From Lachnospiraceae bacterium (lineage in GTDB: Bacteria > Bacillota > Clostridia > Lachnospirales > Lachnospiraceae), in NCBI GenBank assembly GCA_024690205.1, contig JAILCX010000006.1, forward strand, positions 31,325 through 95,324: a DNA stretch of 64,000 nucleotides, written 5' to 3'. Position numbers and translations under genes: made by a program. Shown here piece after piece: positions 52,013 through 61,400 of this stretch. The notes beneath the pieces were generated by a model. It searched no databases. It saw only the letters and a program-made list of their open reading frames with translations, and was not told the DNA's origin. The first letter of the stretch is position 1. The number at the start of each line of letters is the position of its first letter.

Positions 52013-54433
52013 ATGGCTACACCTTACAATCATCACGAAATCGAAAACAAATGGCAGAAATACTGGGAAGAAAATGAAACATTCAAGACGGATGTATGGG
52101 ATTTTTCCAAGCCCAAATATTATGCACTTGATATGTTCCCTTATCCTTCAGGAGTCGGTCTTCATGCCGGTCATCCCGAAGGTTATACGGCAACCGATAT
52201 CATGTCCAGAATGAAAAGGATGCAGGGATATAACGTCCTTCATCCGATGGGATATGATTCATTCGGTCTTCCTGCTGAGCAGTATGCTGTATCAACCGGT
52301 AATCATCCAAACGGATTTACCGAGGAAAATATAAAGACATTTACCAAGCAGCTTAAGGAGCTTGGCTTTGATTACGACTGGTCAAAATGTGTAGCAACAT
52401 CCGATCCCAAGTTTTACAAGTGGACACAGTGGATATTTAAGCAGCTTTATCTTGACGGATATGCAAAGCTTGTCGATATGCCTGTTAACTGGTGCGAAGA
52501 GTTGGGAACTGTTCTTTCTAACGACGAGGTCATAGACGGTAAATCAGAACGTGGCGGATACCCTGTAATAAGAAAGAACATGAAGCAATGGGTTATCGAC
52601 CAGGTTGCATTTGCAGAAAAACTACTCGAAGGACTTAATGAGATAGACTGGCCCGAATCCACCAAGGATATCCAAAGACACTGGATCGGACGTTCCGAAG
52701 GTGTTGAGGTTAAATTCAATATCGTAGGTGGCGGAGAGTTTTCTATATATACGACATGTATTGAAACCATATACGGTATCACGTTTATGGTTCTTGCTCC
52801 GGACGGACAGATAGTCAAAGATCTTATGCCCAGGATCGAGAACAAGGATGAGGTTAATGCTTATATCGAAGAAACTCTTAAAAAGAACGATATGGACAGA
52901 ACCGAACTTAACAAGACAAAGTCCGGCTGCGAATTAAAGGGTGTTACCTGTATCAATCCCGTTAACGGAAAAGAAGTTGCTCTTTACATTGGTGATTTCG
53001 TACTTGCCAACTACGGAACAGGTGCCGTTATGGCTGTTCCTTCACATGACCAGAGAGACTTTGAATATTCAGAGGTTCATAACATTCCCCGTATCCAGGT
53101 CATTGAAGGCGGCGATTGTTCGACACATGCTTTTGAAAAGCAGGATTATCTCGGAAAAGGTTGTAAGCTTATTAATTCCGAGGAATTTAACGGTATGACT
53201 GTTGAAGAAGCTAAAGAAGCCATAACCGTCAAGCTTGAAAAGATGGGAGTCGCCAAGCGTACGGTCAATTACCATTTCCGTGAATGGATTTTTGCAAGAC
53301 AAAGATATTGGGGTGAACCCGTACCGATCGTTTATACGGAAGATGGAAATATACATGTTCTTGCAGATGATGAACTTCCGCTTATCCTTCCCGAACTTGA
53401 AGACTACAAGGGAAAGAACGGTAAAGCTCCTTTGGAAAATGCCGAAGAATGGAAGAACTATGATCATAACGGAATAAAGGGTAAAAGAGAAACATCAACA
53501 ATGCCCGGTTCAGCAGGTTCATCGTGGTATTATTTCAGATATATCGATCCCGATAATGAGAATGAATTTGCAAACCAGGAGCTTTTAAAGCACTGGATGC
53601 CGGTTGACCTCTATATCGGAGGACCCGAGCATGCTGTCGGTCACCTTATGTATTCAAGGATCTGGAACAGATTTCTTTACGATAAGGGCCTTGCTCCCAC
53701 TAAGGAGCCTTTTAAGAAACTTGTTCATCAGGGAATGATCCTTGGGGAGAACGGCATTAAGATGGGTAAAAGATTTCCTGAGTTTGTCGTTAATCCTTCT
53801 GATATTGTACGTGATTACGGTGCAGATACATTAAGACTCTACGAGATGTTCATGGGTCCTTTGGAAGTTTCAAAGCCATGGTCAAAGCAGGGAGTGGAAG
53901 GCGCAAGGCGTTTCATCGGAAGAGTATGGACCTATTTTACTAATCCCGAAAATATCGCATCAGGTAATGAAGAATCATTAAAGAAGGTTTATCACCAGAC
54001 AGTAAAGAAAGTTACTTCAGACTTTGAGGAACTCGGATTTAATACGGCGATCGCTCAGATGATGATCTTTATGAATGCAGTATCAAAGGGAACATGTCCT
54101 TTAGAATATGCTGAAGGATTTATCAAGATGCTTTCTTGTATTACTCCCCATGTCGGAGAGGAGATCTGGCAGTGTCTCGGACATAAAGATACCATCGCAT
54201 TTGAACCCTGGCCTACTTACGATGAAGAGGCAGTTAAGGAAGATACGATAGAGATCGGTGTTCAGGTAAACGGTAAGGTTAAAGGAACCGTTGAACTCGG
54301 CGTTAACGAGGACAAGGATCCAGCAATGTCTAAAGCCAAAGAGGTTGCTACTGTTGCGGCTGCTATAGATGGCAAGACTATTGTCAAGGAAATCTACGTT
54401 CCCGGTAAGATCGTCAATATTGTAGTTAAGTAG
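52013..54433 (+). CDS. leuS: leucyl-tRNA synthetase, variant KMSKS motif
   Basis: An 806-residue class I synthetase. The HIGH-type motif is in PYPSGVGLHAGHPEGY, the CP1 editing domain spans about 220-420, FREWIFARQRYWGEP is conserved and the catalytic loop usually KMSKS reads K583-M-G-K-R587, followed by FPEFVVNPSDIV. The second Ser of the loop is absent. ATG 52013 was chosen because MATPYNHHEIENKWQKYWEE is the normal start; the upstream start at 51956 lies before or at the predicted transcript start. Own promoter; sortase gene follows 25 bases after. Confidence 0.96.
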   Translation: MATPYNHHEIENKWQKYWEENETFKTDVWDFSKPKYYALDMFPYPSGVGLHAGHPEGYTATDIMSRMKRMQGYNVLHPMGYDSFGLPAEQYAVSTGNHPNGFTEENIKTFTKQLKELGFDYDWSKCVATSDPKFYKWTQWIFKQLYLDGYAKLVDMPVNWCEELGTVLSNDEVIDGKSERGGYPVIRKNMKQWVIDQVAFAEKLLEGLNEIDWPESTKDIQRHWIGRSEGVEVKFNIVGGGEFSIYTTCIETIYGITFMVLAPDGQIVKDLMPRIENKDEVNAYIEETLKKNDMDRTELNKTKSGCELKGVTCINPVNGKEVALYIGDFVLANYGTGAVMAVPSHDQRDFEYSEVHNIPRIQVIEGGDCSTHAFEKQDYLGKGCKLINSEEFNGMTVEEAKEAITVKLEKMGVAKRTVNYHFREWIFARQRYWGEPVPIVYTEDGNIHVLADDELPLILPELEDYKGKNGKAPLENAEEWKNYDHNGIKGKRETSTMPGSAGSSWYYFRYIDPDNENEFANQELLKHWMPVDLYIGGPEHAVGHLMYSRIWNRFLYDKGLAPTKEPFKKLVHQGMILGENGIKMGKRFPEFVVNPSDIVRDYGADTLRLYEMFMGPLEVSKPWSKQGVEGARRFIGRVWTYFTNPENIASGNEESLKKVYHQTVKKVTSDFEELGFNTAIAQMMIFMNAVSKGTCPLEYAEGFIKMLSCITPHVGEEIWQCLGHKDTIAFEPWPTYDEEAVKEDTIEIGVQVNGKVKGTVELGVNEDKDPAMSKAKEVATVAAAIDGKTIVKEIYVPGKIVNIVVK

Positions 54434-54458
54434 AATTTCAATCCAGTTACGAGATGAA

Positions 54459-55607
54459 ATGACAGATTTACGAGAGAATATGCTCCGTGATAGAGAATTG
54501 ATAAGGACTATCACGGAGGGAGCGGATCTTAATAATCCGGATGACATCGAACGAATATTTAAGGATCTTCAATCAGGCGCCTATACCTTCGAATCGGAGG
54601 TTGGGCGTAATTTTGATGATAAAATATATGAGCTTCATGATAAAGTCCTTAAGGGTGAGATCGCTGCCGCAACCGAGAACGCTGATAAGAAGTCAAAATC
54701 GAAAAGATCTAAATCGAAAAAGTCATCGAAAAATTCTTCTGATACACGTGTAAGAACAAAAAACTTAAAAGACAAAAAGTACGAACAGACCATCAATGAG
54801 CTTGCAATGGAAGAGCTTAAAAAGAAGGAAAAGAACCGTAAACTTCTTATCATCATTGCTTCTGTCGTTGCTGTTTTATCTTTAGGGTACTTTGGCATCT
54901 ATAACTACATGATGACCCGTACGAACATTGATTACGAAGATCTTGCTGCTTTAAAAGGGTCACGTTCCTTAATATCTAATAAAAAAGATGAAACGGTAAA
55001 GGTCAACAAAACTTCCATCGAAACTCCTGACATCCTTCCCGATTATGAGACTTTGTATGCCAAGAATCAAAAGCTTGCGGGTTGGTTAAAGATAGACGGT
55101 ACGAATATTGATTACCCCGTAATGCAGACTTCGGATAATGAATATTATCTGAATCATAACTTTAACCAGCAAAAAGACAATAACGGATCCTTATTCCTTG
55201 ACTGTGAATGCACGATATTTCCCAAGTCTGATAATATGATCATTTACGGACATCATATGAAATCGGGCAATATGTTCGGTAATCTTCAAAAATACGCCAA
55301 GGAAGATTACGGTAAGGAGCATTCACTTATCCAATTTGATACTATCTATGAAAAAGGCACTTATGAGGTAATGTATGTGTTTTATTCAAAAGTCTATGAT
55401 AACGATGAACTAGTCTTTAAGTATTACCAGTTCTTAAATGCCAATTCACAGGCAGAATTCGAATATTATATGTCGGAAATGGATAAACTGAGCCTCTATG
55501 ACACAGGTGTAAGTGCTGTGTACGGTGATACTTTACTTACTCTTTCAACATGTGACCATTCCCAAACCGACGGACGTTTTGCCGTTGTGGCAAAGAAAGT
55601 AAACTAG
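54459..55607 (+). CDS. srtB: class B sortase with long cytosolic N-terminus
   Basis: A 382-residue membrane transpeptidase. Residues 1-125 are cytosolic and include a Lys/Ser-rich run (about 76-95) and a helical Glu/Lys stretch; one helix (about 128-150) follows; the rest is the outer sortase fold. Catalytic His265 (YGHHMKSG), Cys365 (TLSTCDH) and Arg373 (DGRFAVVAK) are all present, as are the SrtB-type GWLKIDGTNIDYPVMQ and YYLNHNF segments. Probable substrates carry noncanonical sorting signals such as the TPKTG of the BspA-like protein at 58404; this pairing is inference. Weak ribosome site. Confidence 0.92.
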   Translation: MTDLRENMLRDRELIRTITEGADLNNPDDIERIFKDLQSGAYTFESEVGRNFDDKIYELHDKVLKGEIAAATENADKKSKSKRSKSKKSSKNSSDTRVRTKNLKDKKYEQTINELAMEELKKKEKNRKLLIIIASVVAVLSLGYFGIYNYMMTRTNIDYEDLAALKGSRSLISNKKDETVKVNKTSIETPDILPDYETLYAKNQKLAGWLKIDGTNIDYPVMQTSDNEYYLNHNFNQQKDNNGSLFLDCECTIFPKSDNMIIYGHHMKSGNMFGNLQKYAKEDYGKEHSLIQFDTIYEKGTYEVMYVFYSKVYDNDELVFKYYQFLNANSQAEFEYYMSEMDKLSLYDTGVSAVYGDTLLTLSTCDHSQTDGRFAVVAKKVN

Positions 55608-55608
55608 T

Positions 55609-56088
55609 ATGAACATAAAGCTTATCTGTGTAGGTAAACTTAAAGAATCATTTTTCCGTGACGCCGTTTCCGAATATTCAAAGCGGCTTACAAGGTACTG
55701 TAAACTTTCAATAATTGAATGCAGCGATGAAAAAACTCCGGATAACGCTTCGGATAAGGAATGTACTCTTATTAAAGATAAAGAAGGCGAACGTATCTTA
55801 AAAAGCATATCCGATGATGATCATGTCATTGCCCTTGCCATAGATGGCAAAAAGTATGATTCCGTTAGTTTTGCGAAATATATCGATAGATTGGGTGTTT
55901 GCGGAAAATCTAATATTGTATTTGTAATAGGCGGAAGCCTCGGATTGTCTGATAATGTAATAAGACGTGCTGATGAAACCCTAAGTTTTTCGGATATGAC
56001 ATTTCCTCACCAGCTTATGAGGATCATTTTATTGGAACAGGTGTACAGATCATACCGCATTATCAACAACGAACCTTATCACAAGTAA
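55609..56088 (+). CDS. rlmH: 23S rRNA (pseudouridine-1915-N3) methyltransferase RlmH
   Basis: A 159-residue SPOUT-family enzyme that methylates pseudouridine 1915 of 23S rRNA. MNIKLICVGKLKE, IGGSLGLS (SAM knot) and the closing HQLMRIILLEQVYRSYRIINNEPYHK (part) are diagnostic. Starts one base after the sortase stop. Confidence 0.97.
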   Translation: MNIKLICVGKLKESFFRDAVSEYSKRLTRYCKLSIIECSDEKTPDNASDKECTLIKDKEGERILKSISDDDHVIALAIDGKKYDSVSFAKYIDRLGVCGKSNIVFVIGGSLGLSDNVIRRADETLSFSDMTFPHQLMRIILLEQVYRSYRIINNEPYHK

Positions 56089-56108
56089 AAGGGAATATTG
56101 GAGGGAAA

Positions 56109-57875
56109 ATGAACAACGAAGTAATGAACACGATCGAAAAAAGAAACAAAGTTTTAAGTTACAAAAACTTTAATGTGGCAATTTACATGCCTGTCATGGA
56201 CGTTATAAAATGTGCGGAAGCCAAAGACGGAGAGTATGATAAGGTCTTTTCCCTGCTTTGTGATAACGTTAAGATAGGCCGTGTATACATTGAAAACTAC
56301 AGGTCTCAGATATTTGCCACCAAAGAGCAACTCCTGAAAGCCAAGAAATATTTTGAGGATAAGGGAATTGCCTGCTCGGGCGGAATTACGACAAACGATG
56401 ATGATAAAAGACGCGGTTTTGCTTCTTTATGCTATTCAAGGGAATCACACAGAAAAATTATCAAAGATTCCATAAAGATGCTCGCCGAAGTTTTTGATGA
56501 GATCATATTTGATGATTTTTATTTCCTTAACTGCAGATGCTCGGATTGCATAAAAGCTAAAGGCACCATGTCATGGTCGGACTTCAGGCTTGCACAAAAA
56601 GCCGAAGTTACAAAGGAACTGATATTAAAGGTAGCACATGAAGCCAATCCGGCATGCAACGTTATCATCAAGTATCCTTTATGGTATGAGACATTTAACG
56701 ATACGGGATACGATCTTAAGATAGATTCAGGCCTTTTTGATTCGATCTATACAGGTACCGAGACCAGAAATCCTCAGTATCAGCAGCAGCATATGCCCAA
56801 ATACATGGGATACTTTAACATGCGCTATTACGGTTCCTCCAAACCGGGCTTAAATCTAGGCGGCTGGTTTGATCCTTATGAATGCAATTATAACCTCACC
56901 TCTTATCTTGAGCAGGGTTATCTTACAATGTTTGCAAAGGCAAAAGAAGCAACTTTATTCTGTATGGGTTCTTTGATACATGATCCTTCGTTTAGACTGT
57001 TTGCTCCAGCTGTTGGAGAAATGTTTGAAGAGATCGATGAATATATAGGAAAACTAGGAGAACCTAAAGGTATTGCCGCTTACAGACCTTCTTTTGCAAG
57101 AGGTGAAGATAACGTTCACCATTATCTTGGGATGTGCGGTATTCCCTTTGAACCTTCCGTTGAATACAACGAGAATGCCAAGACCATATTCCTTGCTGAA
57201 GGAGCAGCCAGCGACAGCGGTATTGTTACCAAGATGAAAAAGAGTCTTTCAAACGGTGCCGATGTTGTTGTTACAAGCGGATTTGTACGTAAGATGGGTA
57301 AATCATTCGAAGAATTTGCGAATGTTTCTTACTCGACCAGAAAGGCTTATGTTGATAAATATGCCGATACAACCGATCACGGTCTTTCAATCCATGGTCA
57401 ATATACCGGGAACAAAAAGATACTTATCCCGCAGATGGATTATGGTATAAATGATGTCTGGGAGCTTGCGGCAGCTTATGATACTGATATGAACTATCCT
57501 CTTGTCCTTCGCTGGTGCTACGACAGAGGAAGAGTATCGGTTATAGTTATTCCCGATAACTACGGAGACCTTTACAATTATCCCGTTCAGGTACTAGATG
57601 TAATAAGAGAAACATTGGGGCTTAAGGATAATATAATGATCTCCGCTCCTTCCAAGGTTATGCTTATCACATATGATAACGACACATTGATCATCCGCTC
57701 CGATCTTGATTATTCGGAGTTCGTAAAAGTATATGTTCCCGACAAGTTCACAAAAGCAGTTGAGATAATACGTGAAGATAACGAAGGCTCGTATGGAAAG
57801 TTCGATATCGTTAACGGTGAATTTACAATAAATGCTACTCCCGGATATAACTATGTGTTAAGATTGGTTAAGTAA
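56109..57875 (+). CDS. TIM-barrel glycoside-hydrolase-like protein, uncharacterised
   Basis: A 588-residue protein without signal peptide or membrane helix, so probably cytosolic. The N-terminal half looks like a glycosidase barrel: IFDDFYFLNCRCSDC has Asp135-Asp136-Phe followed by Cys142-x-Cys144-x2-Cys147, a pattern seen in GHL-type and GH42-like putative hydrolases, then YPLWYETFND and TGTETRNPQY. The middle (about 315-430) may be a GATase-like domain, as in GH42 proteins (GVADVVVTSGF-type strand, here NGADVVVTSGFVRKMG). The C-terminal 70 residues look beta-rich. Substrate unknown. TTGGAGGGAAA precedes the ATG. A small unknown gene follows after 18 bases. Confidence 0.6.
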   Translation: MNNEVMNTIEKRNKVLSYKNFNVAIYMPVMDVIKCAEAKDGEYDKVFSLLCDNVKIGRVYIENYRSQIFATKEQLLKAKKYFEDKGIACSGGITTNDDDKRRGFASLCYSRESHRKIIKDSIKMLAEVFDEIIFDDFYFLNCRCSDCIKAKGTMSWSDFRLAQKAEVTKELILKVAHEANPACNVIIKYPLWYETFNDTGYDLKIDSGLFDSIYTGTETRNPQYQQQHMPKYMGYFNMRYYGSSKPGLNLGGWFDPYECNYNLTSYLEQGYLTMFAKAKEATLFCMGSLIHDPSFRLFAPAVGEMFEEIDEYIGKLGEPKGIAAYRPSFARGEDNVHHYLGMCGIPFEPSVEYNENAKTIFLAEGAASDSGIVTKMKKSLSNGADVVVTSGFVRKMGKSFEEFANVSYSTRKAYVDKYADTTDHGLSIHGQYTGNKKILIPQMDYGINDVWELAAAYDTDMNYPLVLRWCYDRGRVSVIVIPDNYGDLYNYPVQVLDVIRETLGLKDNIMISAPSKVMLITYDNDTLIIRSDLDYSEFVKVYVPDKFTKAVEIIREDNEGSYGKFDIVNGEFTINATPGYNYVLRLVK

Positions 57876-57893
57876 AACAATTCGGAGGTCATT

Positions 57894-58121
57894 ATGGATT
57901 CTGCTAAGATGTTTAAGGCCATGGCGGCTATAAGTACTTTTAAATCTAATCATCCAAAGTTTTTTTCTTTCGTTGATACCGTTTTTAAACCCGGTATACC
58001 CGAAGGGACCGTTATAGAACTTACGGTTACAAAGCCGGGTGAGGAGAGTATAACGACAAACATCAAGGTGTCCGAATCCGATCTTGCGCTTTTTGAATCC
58101 CTTAAGGGCGGATTTAACTGA
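57894..58121 (+). CDS. small conserved-looking protein of unknown function
   Basis: A 75-residue protein. The first half is helical with aromatic pairs (SNHPKFFSFVDTVF), the second a short beta-rich stretch ending in a DLALFESLKGGF helix. CGGAGGTCATT is a strong ribosome site, and a terminator follows 28 bases after its stop, so it ends the transcript with the glycosidase-like gene. No family recognised. Confidence 0.6.
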   Translation: MDSAKMFKAMAAISTFKSNHPKFFSFVDTVFKPGIPEGTVIELTVTKPGEESITTNIKVSESDLALFESLKGGFN

Positions 58122-58148
58122 ATATTCATGTATTTTTATATGTTTTTT

Positions 58149-58180
58149 TAAAGGCTCTGATATAGAGCCTTTATTTTTTA
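58149..58180 (+). terminator. terminator after the small unknown gene
   Basis: TAAAGGCTC (58149-58157) pairs with GAGCCTTTA (58165-58173), seven-base loop, then TTTTTTA. Closes the leuS-to-57894 block. Confidence 0.9.
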
Positions 58181-58340
58181 CAAGTACTTCTTTAAAAACC
58201 ACAATATCTAGTAAAAATCCCTTGCAATGCTCTCAAAATGTTGTAAAATGATAAATGTATGGGTGTAAATGGACATATTATGCCCGAAATTAAAGTATTT
58301 TATTGATTTGGCCGATAAATATTATTGATGAACTGTACAT

Positions 58341-58369
58341 TTCGCAATTTGGCGATGACATCTTACAAT
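58341..58369 (+). promoter_or_regulatory. possible promoter of the BspA-like gene
   Basis: TTCGCA (58341-58346), 17-base spacer, TACAAT (58364-58369). Another candidate is TTGCAA (58222) with TAAAAT (58244-58249), which would leave a leader of about 150 bases. The rest of 58181-58403 shows no gene or clear RNA structure. Confidence 0.45.
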
Positions 58370-58403
58370 AAAGATTTTGTACATATTTAACGAGGAGTTG
58401 AAA

Positions 58404-61400
58404 ATGGCAGTTTCTGAAAACAGAAGAACTAATGTGAGTGCTGAGGGCAAGACGACAACCGGAACGGAAAAGAAGCCGAAGCGCCATATGAAAAAGCAGG
58501 TAAGAAGAACAATTGCCGGCTTATTTATGGCGTCTGCAATAGTTGTGGCAGCTATTCCCGTTCAAGGGATTCAGGCAAGCACTGAGAAAGTAAATGATCC
58601 GGCAAATCCCGATACAAGAGGTGCTATGCCCGCTTATGACGCTACAGGTAAAGATCTTACTCTTGATTTTTCAGCTGAATTGACTCCCGGAACCAAAACA
58701 AAGTATAAATCTTATTCAACCAGACAGCTTTCTGACGGTACGTGGTCATGGAGCTGGATGTTTGAGTATTATCTTGAACAGATCGCTACCGGAACACCTC
58801 CATATCCTCAATACGGTATCATCTCACAATATAACAGTATCTATCCTGAAGAAAACATTACGGTAAGTAACCGTGCTTATACAGATTATTACACATTGAC
58901 CCCGGCACAGTTTGATGCATTCTATAATGATGCAAACTTAGGCGGAAAGACATTTACGATTACTTATAACAACTGGAAATCGGTAAAACATGAAGCCGGA
59001 ACCAATGAAAATGTTTCATGGTTCCAGCAATATAATTCCGATCAATATAATGAATTTGATACTTTATGTGAAGATTTCTATGGACGTTGGAATGACTGGA
59101 AAGCCAGGCATGATGTCTGGGCCGCTGAGGAACCTGCTTATACTACATGGGTAAACAATAAGAATGCCTATGCTGCATCACACACGCCGGATGAACTTGC
59201 CACATGGCTTACGCTTAATCCGGCCCCCCCTATGACGTATGATACGGAACCTATCGAACCTACAGATATTCCTGCTGATATCAGTTGTGTTCCGAGAACC
59301 TCTTTTTCGGATGATAAAAAGAAATCATTTATCTGTGATTTTGTTCATGATAAATATGCTGACCCTGCATATTCTACGGCTCTTGCAAGTTACGGTCCTT
59401 TACCCGGATCGGGTTATACACTTGTTTCTGTTGCCGACAACGTAAATACCTATACGGATCCTTCAATAACTCATTATATCTTTATGGCTAAGGGAGGCAC
59501 ACCGGCAGGTGATGCTTGTAATGATAATAATGATTTTCTTGTAAAGACTGCATCAAAAGAAATCATAGGAATCGCAGCCTGTACTTATGATTCAAGTGGT
59601 ACTGCAACGGGTTCTTTTGCAAATATCAGTAACGTTAAAACACTTACATTACCTGCAGAGATCAAGTACATAGGTGACGGTGCTTTTGAACATTCATTTG
59701 TTGAGTCCGTAACTTTTGAAAACGTTGAAAACATTGGAAACAGAGCATTTAAAGATTGTCCTCAGCTTCAAACCATTTCATTATCTGGTACAAAAAAGAT
59801 CGGTGCCGAAGCATTTGAAAACTGTGACAAACTGACATCAGTTACATTCCCCTGGTCTGTTGACACAATCGGATATGGTGCATTTGCCAATAACGATAAG
59901 ATGACGGATGTCAATCTTAATGCGGTTACTACCGAATGTAAGATATATCCTTATGCTTTCTATAACGATTATGGTTTAAACAATGTTGATATGAAAGAAT
60001 CTACCGGTGTTAAAGATATCGGTGATTGTGCTTTTGCAATAGAATCTGCACCTACAGGCAGCTTTAAAAGGGCCGAGCTGCCCAATCAGATAACGGGCGG
60101 AACAGGTAATGCTCTCGGTAATTTCCTGTTTGCCGGAAGAAACAATCTTGAATATGTGAAATTCCCTACGAACTACGGTAACAGTAATACCGTCACGGTT
60201 CCGAACGGTATGTTCAAAGGCTGTACTGGACTTGCTGAAGTTGACTTTACATCTGGTCAGGGAAGTACTATCTGTGGTAATGCAAACTTTGAATATAACG
60301 GTACTTCTTTTGTTAACAGTAACCTCTTCAGAGATGTCCTTAATCCGGATTTCTTTGTCAGAGGTCCCGAAAAGAACAATGCAGGTGTAAAGGCTTATCC
60401 AAGACAGTCTACCTGGAAAGCATTCACTTCGGCATCCGACTATGTTCCGTATGTTTACATTGATTCTACGGGTAAAGAGTGTTACGAGGTATCCGACGGT
60501 ACTTACCTTCTCCAGGCCAATGAAAACGGAGAACTTGTTTCGTGCCAGTTGGTTGATACAACATCAACGGATCCTATAGATCTCGTTATACCCAAGACGG
60601 TCGGAGATTACGAAGTTAAGACGATCGCTGACGGATGTTTTGATGATACGACTTTAAGAAATCGTATCCGTTCGATAACAATTGAAGATAATTCATTAAC
60701 TGGTCTTGATGCCAATGTATTTAAGGGATTGCCTAACTGCGAATGGGTTTCTATTGGTAATGCCGTATCTTCTATCGGGGAAAATGCATTTGCAGATTGT
60801 AACAAGCTTGAAAATGTATACTTCTCAACTCCGCTCGTAGGCTACGACGGATTTACAATAGGCAAAGATGCGTTTAAGACAGGATCGGGAGCTTTAACCT
60901 TCCATGGTGATATAGCTGAAAACTATGCTCCGTTTACTTTCGCTACTGGAAAAGATACAGGAAAGATTGATGATAACGGAAAGAGGGTCTGCTATAAGAC
61001 CAACTCACCGACTTTCCTTACCTGTATGTATGACAATAAAACCGATGAGGTCGTATTGCTTGATTATCCGAAATACAATGAGCTGGATACAAGAAATGCT
61101 AAACATAATGATCAGATGGAGTCATTCTATTACGACAGCTGTGGATCTTCTCCGGCTTACGATAATGACAGGGATACATTCTATGATGCGTGGATAAGAG
61201 CTCATAACGGTGATACTACGGCGGATGTTGTTGCCAATTCGGCGGAATCAAAGGATAATGCTTTTTACGGACCTTGGTTGAATTCAACTTCATTTGATGC
61301 TTATTGGACAGCACATTCCTCCGATCCTGACTATACCGGATTTACCAAACCGGCTGCTCCGACAGACTATTTTACAAAGTTCCCTTACAGCATATTAGAC

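Noticed and set aside
52447..52845. Minus-strand open frame opposite leuS
   Set aside because: Shadow of a strongly conserved gene; no ribosome site and no recognisable protein.
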